A model generated the notes under the pieces. It was not told the origin of the DNA. It searched no databases and saw nothing but the letters and a program-made list of their open reading frames with translations. Both the position numbers and the translations under genes were made by a program. A DNA stretch of 11,138 nt from Thermoplasmata archaeon (lineage in GTDB: Archaea; Thermoplasmatota; Thermoplasmata; Lutacidiplasmatales; UBA184): assembly GCA_030038885.1 (NCBI GenBank), contig JASHQY010000045.1, positions 1 through 11,138 on the forward strand, given 5' to 3'. Below, one piece after another: positions 1 to 5,956 of this stretch (within the stretch, counting starts at the first letter, position 1; each line of letters begins with the position of its first letter).

Positions 1-414
1 GTGACGTCGTATCCGATCGTCGGGGGGATCGCGATGGCCGTGCTCATGGGGGCGTTCTTCCTGCTCCTCGTCCGCGCGCTCGCCCGCCCCGGCGGGATCG
101 GGCCGCGCCCGATCGGGTTCCTGATCGGCCTCACGCTCGCGTTCTTCGCGATGGCCTCCGCGGGCCTCGCGCTGGCCGCCTCCGACGGGGCGGTCGCCGC
201 GGTCCTTTCCTACGGGAGCGTCACCGGCGTCGTCATGACTGCCGAGATCACGGGGCTGATCCGCCGGTACTGGGTCGGGTCCCCCGAGGAGCCGTGGTTG
301 CGCCGGCACTTCTCGGACGACGACGAGCCCGCCGGCCCGGCCCCGAGCCCGAGCGTCGCGCCGCCGCTCGCGGACGGAGCTCGGGCCGAACCGGTCGCCG
401 CGCCGGAGAGCTGA
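1..414 (+). CDS. Small membrane protein of unknown function (possibly 5'-truncated)
   Basis: I do not recognise this protein. The frame reads 137 residues from a GTG at the first base of the window, so the true start may lie upstream. It shows about three hydrophobic segments, near residues 7-27, 36-58 and 65-87. A polar, Pro/Ala/Glu-rich tail from about residue 93 carries an acidic patch (DDDE). No cofactor-binding motif or Cys/His cluster is visible. It lies 96 bases upstream of the first cupredoxin gene, and a separate promoter-like element sits in that gap, so it probably ends an upstream transcription unit. Codon use has the same strong G/C third-position bias as its neighbours, which supports it being real. 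Placement beside respiratory genes makes a respiratory role possible, but nothing in the sequence shows it. Confidence 0.6.
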   Translation: MTSYPIVGGIAMAVLMGAFFLLLVRALARPGGIGPRPIGFLIGLTLAFFAMASAGLALAASDGAVAAVLSYGSVTGVVMTAEITGLIRRYWVGSPEEPWLRRHFSDDDEPAGPAPSPSVAPPLADGARAEPVAAPES

Positions 415-451
415 GTTCAAGGGCCGCCGGCGGCGGACGCCGGACGCCTCC

Positions 452-471
452 GATTCGTACAACACGCATAT
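452..471 (+). promoter_or_regulatory. Promoter of cupredoxin 1: GATTCGTAC-N6-CATAT element
   Basis: GATTCGTAC (452-460) is followed after exactly six bases by CATAT (467-471), an AT-rich island in GC-rich DNA. CATAT is centred about 42 bases upstream of the GTG start at 511. With an archaeal TATA box about 26 bases before the start of transcription, the leader would be about 15 bases and would include the G-rich stretch just before the GTG. The same block and spacing occur before subunit II and tatA. Function is inferred from position and recurrence. Confidence 0.6.
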
Positions 472-510
472 CAACCGCGTCCAGGTCCGACCGCCGTCAG
501 GGGGGACTCC

Positions 511-1545
511 GTGGCCGACGTGCGGACGCGCCACCTTCCGCCCCCGCTCCGGCGGGCGTTGCCGTGGCTGCTCGCCGGCCTCCTGGTCGCGACCGTCGGG
601 CTCCCGGTCGCGAGCGCGCTCTCGTACCTTCCGAGCCCGGCCGCCGTCGGTTACGGTCACCCGGAATCGGCGAACACGAGCGTGACCGTGAACATGACCG
701 ACCGGCCGGCCTTCTCGCCGCGCTCGCTGAGCGCGAACCCCGACAGCACGCTGTCGGTCGAGCTCGTGAACCAGGGCAACTACACCCACACGTTCACCCT
801 CTCGAACGTGTCGCGGGTCGTCCTCAGCCCGTCCCTCTCGCCGAGCGAGCTGGATTCGTTCTTCGAGGAGAACGGATCGCTCGCGAACGTCTCGGTCGCG
901 CCGGGGACCACCGCGTGGGCGAACGTCTCGTTCAACGCCTCGGTCAGCGGAGACACGTTCGAGTTCGTGTCGGTCGTCCCGTACCAGTTCCAGGCCGGCA
1001 TGTGGGGGTTCGTGAACCTCACCGCCACCGGCCCGGGGGTCGAGCTGATGGAGAACACGACCGACAGCTACTCGTTCGTCCCCGCGGTGCTCGCGGCGAA
1101 CGGCACGCACTACCCCCTGGTCGTGGACGTGCTCGTGACGAACCAGGGGAGCCTGAGCCACACGTTCACGGTCTCTCCCCTCTCGAACTACTCGCTCTCC
1201 CCGGCGAACTTCACGTCGACGTTCACGACCAACGCCCCGCTCGTGAATCAGCCGATCGGCTCCGGCGTGGGGGTGACGGCGTGGGCGAACTTCTCGGTCC
1301 GCGCCCCCGGCGTGTATCAGTACGTCTGCACGATCCCGGGCCATTTCGCGAACGGGATGACCGGGCTGCTCTACGTGGGGATCCCCCCGCCGCCGCCGAC
1401 GATCCCGCCGTCGACCGCGATCGTCGATACGTGGGTGCTGTTCGGCTCGCTGGGCCTCCTGAGCGTCGGGATCCTCGTCGCGGTCATCGCCGCGTACTCC
1501 GGGCGCTTCCCGTCGAAGCCGGGCGGCCACGAAGGGCATCCCTGA
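511..1545 (+). CDS. Membrane-anchored protein with two cupredoxin domains, the first degenerate
   Basis: This is a 344-residue exported copper protein, likely an electron carrier on the outer face of the membrane. An N-terminal hydrophobic segment (about 17-37) acts as signal or anchor. Two cupredoxin-like domains follow (about 55-172 and 180-290), then a Pro-rich linker (291-300) and a C-terminal transmembrane helix (about 306-328) ending in a His-containing tail. Domain 2 has a complete type 1 copper set: H217 in SHTFTV, then C273, H278 and M283 in the YVCTIPGHFANGMTG loop. Domain 1 keeps H93 and M164, but Ser154 and Gln159 stand where Cys and His should be, so it probably binds no copper. 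There are 14 N-X-S/T sequons, suggesting a heavily glycosylated surface protein. The GTG start follows a G-rich stretch and a promoter element. The gene converges on split subunit II. Passing electrons to CuA is an inference from context. Confidence 0.88.
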   Translation: MADVRTRHLPPPLRRALPWLLAGLLVATVGLPVASALSYLPSPAAVGYGHPESANTSVTVNMTDRPAFSPRSLSANPDSTLSVELVNQGNYTHTFTLSNVSRVVLSPSLSPSELDSFFEENGSLANVSVAPGTTAWANVSFNASVSGDTFEFVSVVPYQFQAGMWGFVNLTATGPGVELMENTTDSYSFVPAVLAANGTHYPLVVDVLVTNQGSLSHTFTVSPLSNYSLSPANFTSTFTTNAPLVNQPIGSGVGVTAWANFSVRAPGVYQYVCTIPGHFANGMTGLLYVGIPPPPPTIPPSTAIVDTWVLFGSLGLLSVGILVAVIAAYSGRFPSKPGGHEGHP

Positions 1546-1633
1546 GCCGGGCCGGAACTGGGGCGGGGCCCGATTTCGGATCGCCCGGGCGCGCGCTCCC
1601 GCTCCGCCGGCGGGGTTCCGGACGCCGGGGCGT

Positions 1634-2095
1634 CTACGTGATCTCGAGGAACGAGCGCATCGTTCCGTGGAACTCCCCGCAGAACTCGGTGCACTGGATC
1701 AGGTACGAGGTGCCGGGAGCCGCGTTCGGGACGGTGAACGCGAAGTAGTTCATGCGGCCCGGGATCGCGTCGATGCGGACCCCGAGGGCCGGGATGTTGA
1801 ACGAGTGGATGACGTCCGCGCCGGTGACGTTGATCTGCACCACCGCGCCGGGGGCGGCCCATAACGCGCCGCCGCTCACGGTGTTCGTCGTCGCGTCGTA
1901 GGACGAGTTGAAGTACGATCCGTTGGCGGGGTAGTAGAACTCCCAGTACCACTGGTGCCCCGTCACGTCGACGTACTCGGTCGGGTCCGCCGGGAGCGCG
2001 TCCAGCTGGTAGAGCAGGATCGTCGAGTACGCGGCCACGCCCGCGAGCAGCACGACGGTCGCGAGGGTCCAGGCGATCTCGTACTTGCTAGCCAT
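1634..2095 (-). CDS. coxB: Haem-copper oxidase subunit II, transmembrane helix 2 plus CuA domain (second part of a split gene)
   Basis: This 153-residue protein carries the CuA electron-entry site of a terminal oxidase. Its N-terminus, SKYEIAWT followed by a helix at about 8-30, matches the second transmembrane helix of subunit II (usual motif LEIxWT). The aromatic GHQWYWEF (46-53) is the tryptophan-rich electron-transfer motif. The CuA ligands are all present: H97, C135, E137 (backbone ligand), C139, H143 and M146, in CTEFCGEFHGTM. No cytochrome c domain is fused to the C-terminus. The usual first transmembrane helix is missing; it is encoded by the preceding overlapping frame. The ATG at 2095 overlaps that frame's TAG stop within ATGGCTAG, so translation is probably coupled. 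The gene is on the opposite strand from subunit I, about 6.8 kb away. Confidence 0.93.
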   Translation of the reverse strand: MASKYEIAWTLATVVLLAGVAAYSTILLYQLDALPADPTEYVDVTGHQWYWEFYYPANGSYFNSSYDATTNTVSGGALWAAPGAVVQINVTGADVIHSFNIPALGVRIDAIPGRMNYFAFTVPNAAPGTSYLIQCTEFCGEFHGTMRSFLEIT

Positions 2096-2327
2096 GGCGT
2101 CGCCCCCGCGTGGTCGGGTCGCGGAACTTCCAGACGGCGTAGACGAGGAACGCGTAGGTCACGATCGCACCGGCCACGGTGAGCGCGAGCATCACCCACA
2201 GCAAGGGCTCCGTGATCTGCAGCGGCGTCTCGCCGGACGCGAGGCGCCCTCCGGGGAGGGCCGCGCCGGCGGCGAGCCCCGCCGCCGGCCCGGCGAACAA
2301 AGGACCGCGGTACCGCACGTTCGCCAC
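2088..2327 (-). CDS. Haem-copper oxidase subunit II, transmembrane helix 1 (first part of a split gene)
   Basis: This 79-residue frame has an Ala/Gly-rich N-terminus and one strong transmembrane helix (about 42-65) ending YAVWKFRDP. That ending is what closes the first transmembrane helix of ordinary subunit II. It ends RRHG-stop, and the overlapping downstream frame begins ASKYEIAWT. Joined, the two rebuild the usual subunit II order HG-xx-xEIxWT. The overlap is 8 bases (2088-2095). Dropping a single T in GGCTAGC would fuse the frames, so this is either a genuine two-gene subunit II, a frameshifted gene or an assembly error. The longest start, GTG at 2327, lies only about 19 bases from the centre of the CATAT box. 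A leaderless start at GTG 2318 fits that promoter better and would remove three residues. Confidence 0.75.
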   Translation of the reverse strand: MANVRYRGPLFAGPAAGLAAGAALPGGRLASGETPLQITEPLLWVMLALTVAGAIVTYAFLVYAVWKFRDPTTRGRRHG

Positions 2328-2343
2328 GGGGGTGTGGAGCTAC

Positions 2344-2363
2344 ATATGAGCGGCGTACGAACC
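2344..2363 (-). promoter_or_regulatory. Promoter of split subunit II: GGTTCGTAC-N6-CATAT element (minus strand)
   Basis: Read on the minus strand, GGTTCGTAC (2363-2355) is followed after six bases by CATAT (2348-2344). Block and spacing match the promoters before cupredoxin 1 and tatA. An expected transcription start about 26 bases downstream falls near 2320, next to a GTG at 2318, which suggests a leaderless mRNA. No Shine-Dalgarno sequence precedes either candidate GTG, in agreement. The promoter role is inferred. Confidence 0.6.
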
Positions 2364-2412
2364 GCCGCCCGTACGAGATTGCGAACGGCACGGGGAACGG
2401 GCGGGTTCGTAC
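2355..2412. repeat. Divergent intergenic region with three GTAC blocks, two forming an inverted pair
   Basis: Between the divergent subunit II and cupredoxin 2 genes lie GTACGAACC (2355-2363) and its exact reverse complement GGTTCGTAC (2404-2412). One faces each gene. A third copy, CGTACGA (2370-2376), repeats CGTACGA at 2354-2360 with a 16-base step. This arrangement suggests one regulator controlling both divergent genes. Confidence 0.5.
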
Positions 2413-2426
2413 CAAGGGGCTTTGAA
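2404..2426 (+). promoter_or_regulatory. Candidate promoter of cupredoxin 2: GGTTCGTAC-N6-GCTTTGAA
   Basis: GGTTCGTAC (2404-2412) is identical to the block of the divergent subunit II promoter. Six bases further on, the place of CATAT is taken by the weaker AT-rich GCTTTGAA (2419-2426). The box lies about 50 bases before the ATG at 2472, predicting a leader of about 25 bases that contains the GGAGG at 2461-2465. The weak TATA-like box lowers confidence; it could mean activator dependence. Confidence 0.35.
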
Positions 2427-2471
2427 CGGCACTCCCCGTCCCGCGGACATCCGAGCGAGGGGAGGCGCCGC

Positions 2472-3197
2472 ATGAGCAATCGGACCGCGCGGCGGGCCGC
2501 GGCGACGCTCGTCGTCGTCGCGCTCCTCGTCACCGCGGGGGGGGCCGCCTTCTACCTCAGTGCGCCCGAACGCGCGGCGGCCCGCTCCGTGACGGTCGAC
2601 ACGTCGGCCCAGCTCCAGGTCACGGCCGAGCCGGGGTTCTCCTTCACCCCGAGCGAGTTCCAGCAGCTGCCGGTCAACACGTCGATCGCGGTGACGTTCA
2701 CGGACAACGATGTGGGTCCCCACACGTTCACGATCATCCCGCTGCAGGGCTGGGTCGTCCCGACCGATTACTCGAGCCCCCAGATCAATGCGCTCGCCTA
2801 CGGGACGCCGGGCGCGCTGATCAACCTCAACGCATCGGCGTCCGGGACCTCCGGCGACATCCAGTACGGGAACCTCACCGTGACCGCGCCGGGGTGGTAT
2901 GAGTTCGTCTGCACCGAGCCGGGGCACTTCCAGAGCGGGATGTACGGGTTCGTCGCGTTCGGGATGAACCTCCCGAGCAACATCTCGGCCGGCGCCGCCG
3001 ACACCGGCCCCGGGCTCGCGGTCTTCATTATCGTGGGCACGATCGTCACGCTGGTCGTGATCGCCCTCGTGCTCGGGTTCGTCGTGGGCCGGCGTCGCGG
3101 CAGCTCCGAGGAGATGCCCCCGCAGCGGCTCGGCTACCCCGAGCCGGAGCAGACCCCGGTCGCTCCGCCCGCGACGCCCCCCGAACAGAAGGGCTGA
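2472..3197 (+). CDS. Membrane-anchored cupredoxin (single type 1 copper domain)
   Basis: This 241-residue exported copper protein has an N-terminal hydrophobic segment (about 9-28) after MSNRTARR, a cupredoxin domain (about 45-165), a C-terminal transmembrane helix (about 181-205), an RRR stop-transfer signal and a Pro/Glu-rich cytoplasmic tail. All four type 1 copper ligands are visible: H84 in GPHTFTI, then C147, H152 and M157 in FVCTEPGHFQSGMYG. It resembles the intact second domain of the other cupredoxin in this window. The ATG was chosen because GGAGG (2461-2465) stands six bases before it; the open frame continues upstream only as an overlap with the divergent oxidase gene. It is transcribed divergently from subunit II and shares its regulatory block, which suggests it carries electrons to the CuA centre in place of cytochrome c. 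That role is inferred. Confidence 0.9.
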   Translation: MSNRTARRAAATLVVVALLVTAGGAAFYLSAPERAAARSVTVDTSAQLQVTAEPGFSFTPSEFQQLPVNTSIAVTFTDNDVGPHTFTIIPLQGWVVPTDYSSPQINALAYGTPGALINLNASASGTSGDIQYGNLTVTAPGWYEFVCTEPGHFQSGMYGFVAFGMNLPSNISAGAADTGPGLAVFIIVGTIVTLVVIALVLGFVVGRRRGSSEEMPPQRLGYPEPEQTPVAPPATPPEQKG

Positions 3198-3218
3198 GCG
3201 AGGCGCAAGCCTCAAATG

Positions 3219-3265
3219 TCGGTTCCCGCATAACCTACGGACCTCGTAGTAGGTTTGGGAACCGA
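3219..3265. promoter_or_regulatory. Two-part inverted repeat over the AbrB-PhoU promoter (candidate operator)
   Basis: Outer arms TCGGTTCCC (3219-3227) and GGGAACCGA (3257-3265) are perfect 9-base complements. Nested inside are AACCTAC (3232-3238) and GTAGGTT (3249-3255), perfect 7-base complements. The repeat ends two bases before the ATG at 3268. A TATA-like GCATAA (3228-3233) lies within the left half, so a bound protein would cover promoter and transcription start. The neighbouring gene has an AbrB-type DNA-binding domain, so autoregulation is the simplest guess. Confidence 0.55.
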
Positions 3266-3267
3266 TC

Positions 3268-4311
<1,044 letters not shown>

Positions 4312-4327
4312 CGCGCCTTATCTGCGT

Positions 4328-4350
4328 CGGGTACGGACTCACCGTACCCG
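4328..4350. repeat. Perfect 9-base inverted repeat with GTAC cores
   Basis: CGGGTACGG (4328-4336) and CCGTACCCG (4342-4350) are perfect complements around a 5-base loop, ACTCA. The dyad is 16 bases after the PhoU-fusion stop and 22 bases before the CATAT box of tatA. It could be a transcript-end hairpin for the regulator gene, though it lacks a T-run. It could equally be an operator, because its CGTAC core recurs in the shared respiratory promoter block. Confidence 0.5.
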
Positions 4351-4357
4351 TTGGTTC

Positions 4358-4377
4358 GTCCCGTACGAACGCCATAT
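4358..4377 (+). promoter_or_regulatory. Promoter of the tat-bc-oxidase operon: GTCCCGTAC-N6-CATAT
   Basis: GTCCCGTAC (4358-4366) is followed after six bases by CATAT (4373-4377). The box is centred about 37 bases before the tatA ATG, predicting a leader of about 11 bases that holds GGGGGAGA. A GTTCG/CGAAC inverted pair (4354-4358 and 4366-4370) brackets the GTAC. Gaps in the downstream genes are short or negative, so this promoter may drive everything through ctaA. Confidence 0.6.
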
Positions 4378-4411
4378 CGTTCCACTGGCCGCTCCACCGC
4401 CGGGGGAGACG

Positions 4412-4615
4412 ATGTTCGATTCCATCGACGACTGGCTGGTGATCGCCGTGGTGGCGGGGGTCCTGTTCTACGGCTCGAGCAAGATCCCGCAGTTCGCCCA
4501 CAGCCTCGGACGGTCCGTGGGCGAGTTCAAGAAGGGCCGTCTCGAGGTCGAACGAGAGCTCCAGGCCGAGCAGGCCGCGGCGAAGGCCCCGCCGACGACC
4601 GGTCCGGCGCACTAA
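4412..4615 (+). CDS. tatA: Twin-arginine translocase subunit TatA
   Basis: This 67-residue protein has the TatA/B plan: a short N-terminal transmembrane helix (about 7-21), the hinge FYGSSKIPQFA with conserved Gly21 and Pro26, an amphipathic helix (about 27-42, LGRSVGEFKKG) and a charged, disordered C-terminus. TatA oligomers form the passage for folded proteins bearing twin-arginine signals. The ATG follows GGGGGAGA at a normal distance. It is the first gene of the operon; tatC follows after a 101-base gap. The Rieske protein in the same operon has a Tat-like signal and is a likely substrate. Confidence 0.9.
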   Translation: MFDSIDDWLVIAVVAGVLFYGSSKIPQFAHSLGRSVGEFKKGRLEVERELQAEQAAAKAPPTTGPAH

Positions 4616-4674
4616 GGGCGCCCGTCGCGACCCGGCATGCCCGCGGCACGTACCTCCTCGAGGCAGCGCGTCCC

Positions 4675-4690
4675 CCGGGGAGGTCCCCGG
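4675..4690 (+). repeat. GC-only hairpin between tatA and tatC
   Basis: CCGGGG-AGGT-CCCCGG can fold as a six-pair hairpin with a four-base loop. It lies nine bases before the GGAGGT (4699-4704) that probably serves tatC. Upstream, ACCTCC (4652-4657) is complementary to that GGAGGT. It may modulate tatC translation, stabilise mRNA, or be chance in GC-rich DNA. Confidence 0.3.
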
Positions 4691-4716
4691 CCCGCAGCGG
4701 AGGTCGCGGGTGACTG

Positions 4717-5562
4717 ATGGGGGACCTCGACCGCATCCTCTCGGTCCTCCAGGAGGTCCGACGCCGGGTGGTCCGCGTCGGGATCGTGCTCGCCGCGATC
4801 TTCGGCTTCCTCCTGTTCTTCCAGCTCCGGGCGATCGCCCTCCCCGTTCCGTTCCTCGGCCGCTCGATCCCGTTCGCCTACCCCTGGCCCGACCCGTTCC
4901 TCAACGTCGCCGCCCAGCTCTTCCGGCTGATGACCGCCTGGATGCTTCCACCGGGGGTCACGCTGCTGAACGTCGGGGTCGGCGATTCGATCCTCATCCA
5001 GATGGAGATCGGCCTCCTGGTCACGCTCGTGATCGGGATGCCGTGGATCGTGCACGAGGCGGGCGCGTTCCTCGTCCCGGCGCTCCGACGGAACGAGCGC
5101 CTCCTCCTCCGGCAGGTCGGGATCCCCGCGACGGCCCTGTTCGCGATCGGGACGGCCGCCGGGTTCGTGTGGCTGACGCCGTTCACGTTCCGGTTGCTGT
5201 TCTTCTACGTGCAGGCGGACGGGCTCTCGTCGATGACGATGGGCGTCCAGGACTTCGTGACGTTCGCGCTGCTCTACTCGCTCGCGTTCGGGGTCGTCGG
5301 CGAACTGCCGGTCTTCATCTACGCGCTGACGCGACTCGGCGTGGTCCGCGCCGCGTCGTGGCAGAAGCACTGGCGCGGGGCGGTCCTCGCGGCGCTGATC
5401 TTCGGCATGATCGTCACGCCGGACAACTCGGGGATCACGATGCTGATCATCGCGACCCCGATGATCGGCCTCTACTTCGGCGGGGCGTACTTCGCCCGTC
5501 GCTGGGAGCGCCACCGGGACTCCCCGCCCTCTCCCCCGAGGGCGGTCGCGGGCGCAGGGTGA
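4717..5562 (+). CDS. tatC: Twin-arginine translocase subunit TatC
   Basis: This 281-residue polytopic membrane protein has about six helices and is the receptor of the Tat pathway, which moves folded proteins across the cytoplasmic membrane. Family signs: an N-terminal LQEVRRR (11-17), a degenerate form of the usual HLEELR; a long first external loop ending LLNVGVGDSILIQME; PALRRNER (120-128) after helix 2; GELP (195-198), carrying the conserved Glu of the FxxP/E motif; and TPDNSG (234-239) before the last helices. The loss of the leading His of HLEELR is unusual but occurs in divergent TatC proteins. The ATG at 4717 is preceded by GGAGGT at a rather long 12-base spacing. Stop and next start are separated by four bases. 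Being encoded just upstream of the Rieske gene links export capacity to assembly of the bc complex. Confidence 0.92.
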   Translation: MGDLDRILSVLQEVRRRVVRVGIVLAAIFGFLLFFQLRAIALPVPFLGRSIPFAYPWPDPFLNVAAQLFRLMTAWMLPPGVTLLNVGVGDSILIQMEIGLLVTLVIGMPWIVHEAGAFLVPALRRNERLLLRQVGIPATALFAIGTAAGFVWLTPFTFRLLFFYVQADGLSSMTMGVQDFVTFALLYSLAFGVVGELPVFIYALTRLGVVRAASWQKHWRGAVLAALIFGMIVTPDNSGITMLIIATPMIGLYFGGAYFARRWERHRDSPPSPPRAVAGAG

Positions 5563-5566
5563 TCTG

Positions 5567-5956
5567 ATGGCGCTCTTCTCCGACATCGACTGGGTGATCC
5601 TCCTCGCCGCGGCGGCGTTCCTGCTGCTGGGCAAGGACAGCAGCGAGCTCCTGCGCACGATGGGCCGCTGGTACGGTCGCGCCGGCCGGCTGAAGCAGGA
5701 GCTCCTGTCGGAGTTCGCGAAGGCCGCCGACCTCCCGATGTCGCCCGCGGGACCGCTCTCGATCCGCGGCACGCTCCTCGGGCTCGATCCCGCGCCGACC
5801 CAGACCCGGGGGATCCCGGCCGCCGTGTCGAACCCCCGGGTCGCGGTCGTGCCGCCGATCGAGCCGGCCTGGGGCCCGTGGACCGGCGGGTACCCGATGC
5901 CGACCTGGTCGATGACGGTGCCGGCGGTACCGCCCGAGGAGGCCCGGCTCCGATGA
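5567..5956 (+). CDS. TatA/TatB-like translocase component
   Basis: This 129-residue protein begins with one transmembrane helix (about 8-22), followed by LGKDSSELLRTMGRWYGRAG and a likely amphipathic helix to about residue 53. That is the TatA/B architecture, although the usual Gly-Pro hinge sequence is poorly kept. The remaining 75 residues are Pro-rich and low in predicted structure, which is longer than in TatA and closer to a TatB-like tail. Position immediately after tatC supports a Tat role. The ATG follows AGGGTGAT, a ribosome binding site overlapping the tatC stop. Its TGA overlaps the next ATG in ATGA. Without a profile search, a separate membrane-anchored adaptor cannot be excluded. 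Confidence 0.65.
   Translation: MALFSDIDWVILLAAAAFLLLGKDSSELLRTMGRWYGRAGRLKQELLSEFAKAADLPMSPAGPLSIRGTLLGLDPAPTQTRGIPAAVSNPRVAVVPPIEPAWGPWTGGYPMPTWSMTVPAVPPEEARLR

Noticed and set aside
1546..1633. Possible bidirectional terminator between convergent cupredoxin 1 and subunit II genes
   Set aside because: The gap is GC-rich with short palindromes such as CGCCGGCG, but there is no T-run in either direction and no stem that stands out from background.
294..1748. A 484-residue plus-strand frame across cupredoxin 1
   Set aside because: Arg-rich shadow frame crossing the cupredoxin gene and running into the convergent subunit II gene on the wrong strand.
2085..2471. In-frame upstream extension of the cupredoxin 2 gene
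   Set aside because: It overlaps the divergent subunit II gene and the shared promoter region; GGAGG before ATG 2472 and the signal-like N-terminus fix the start there.
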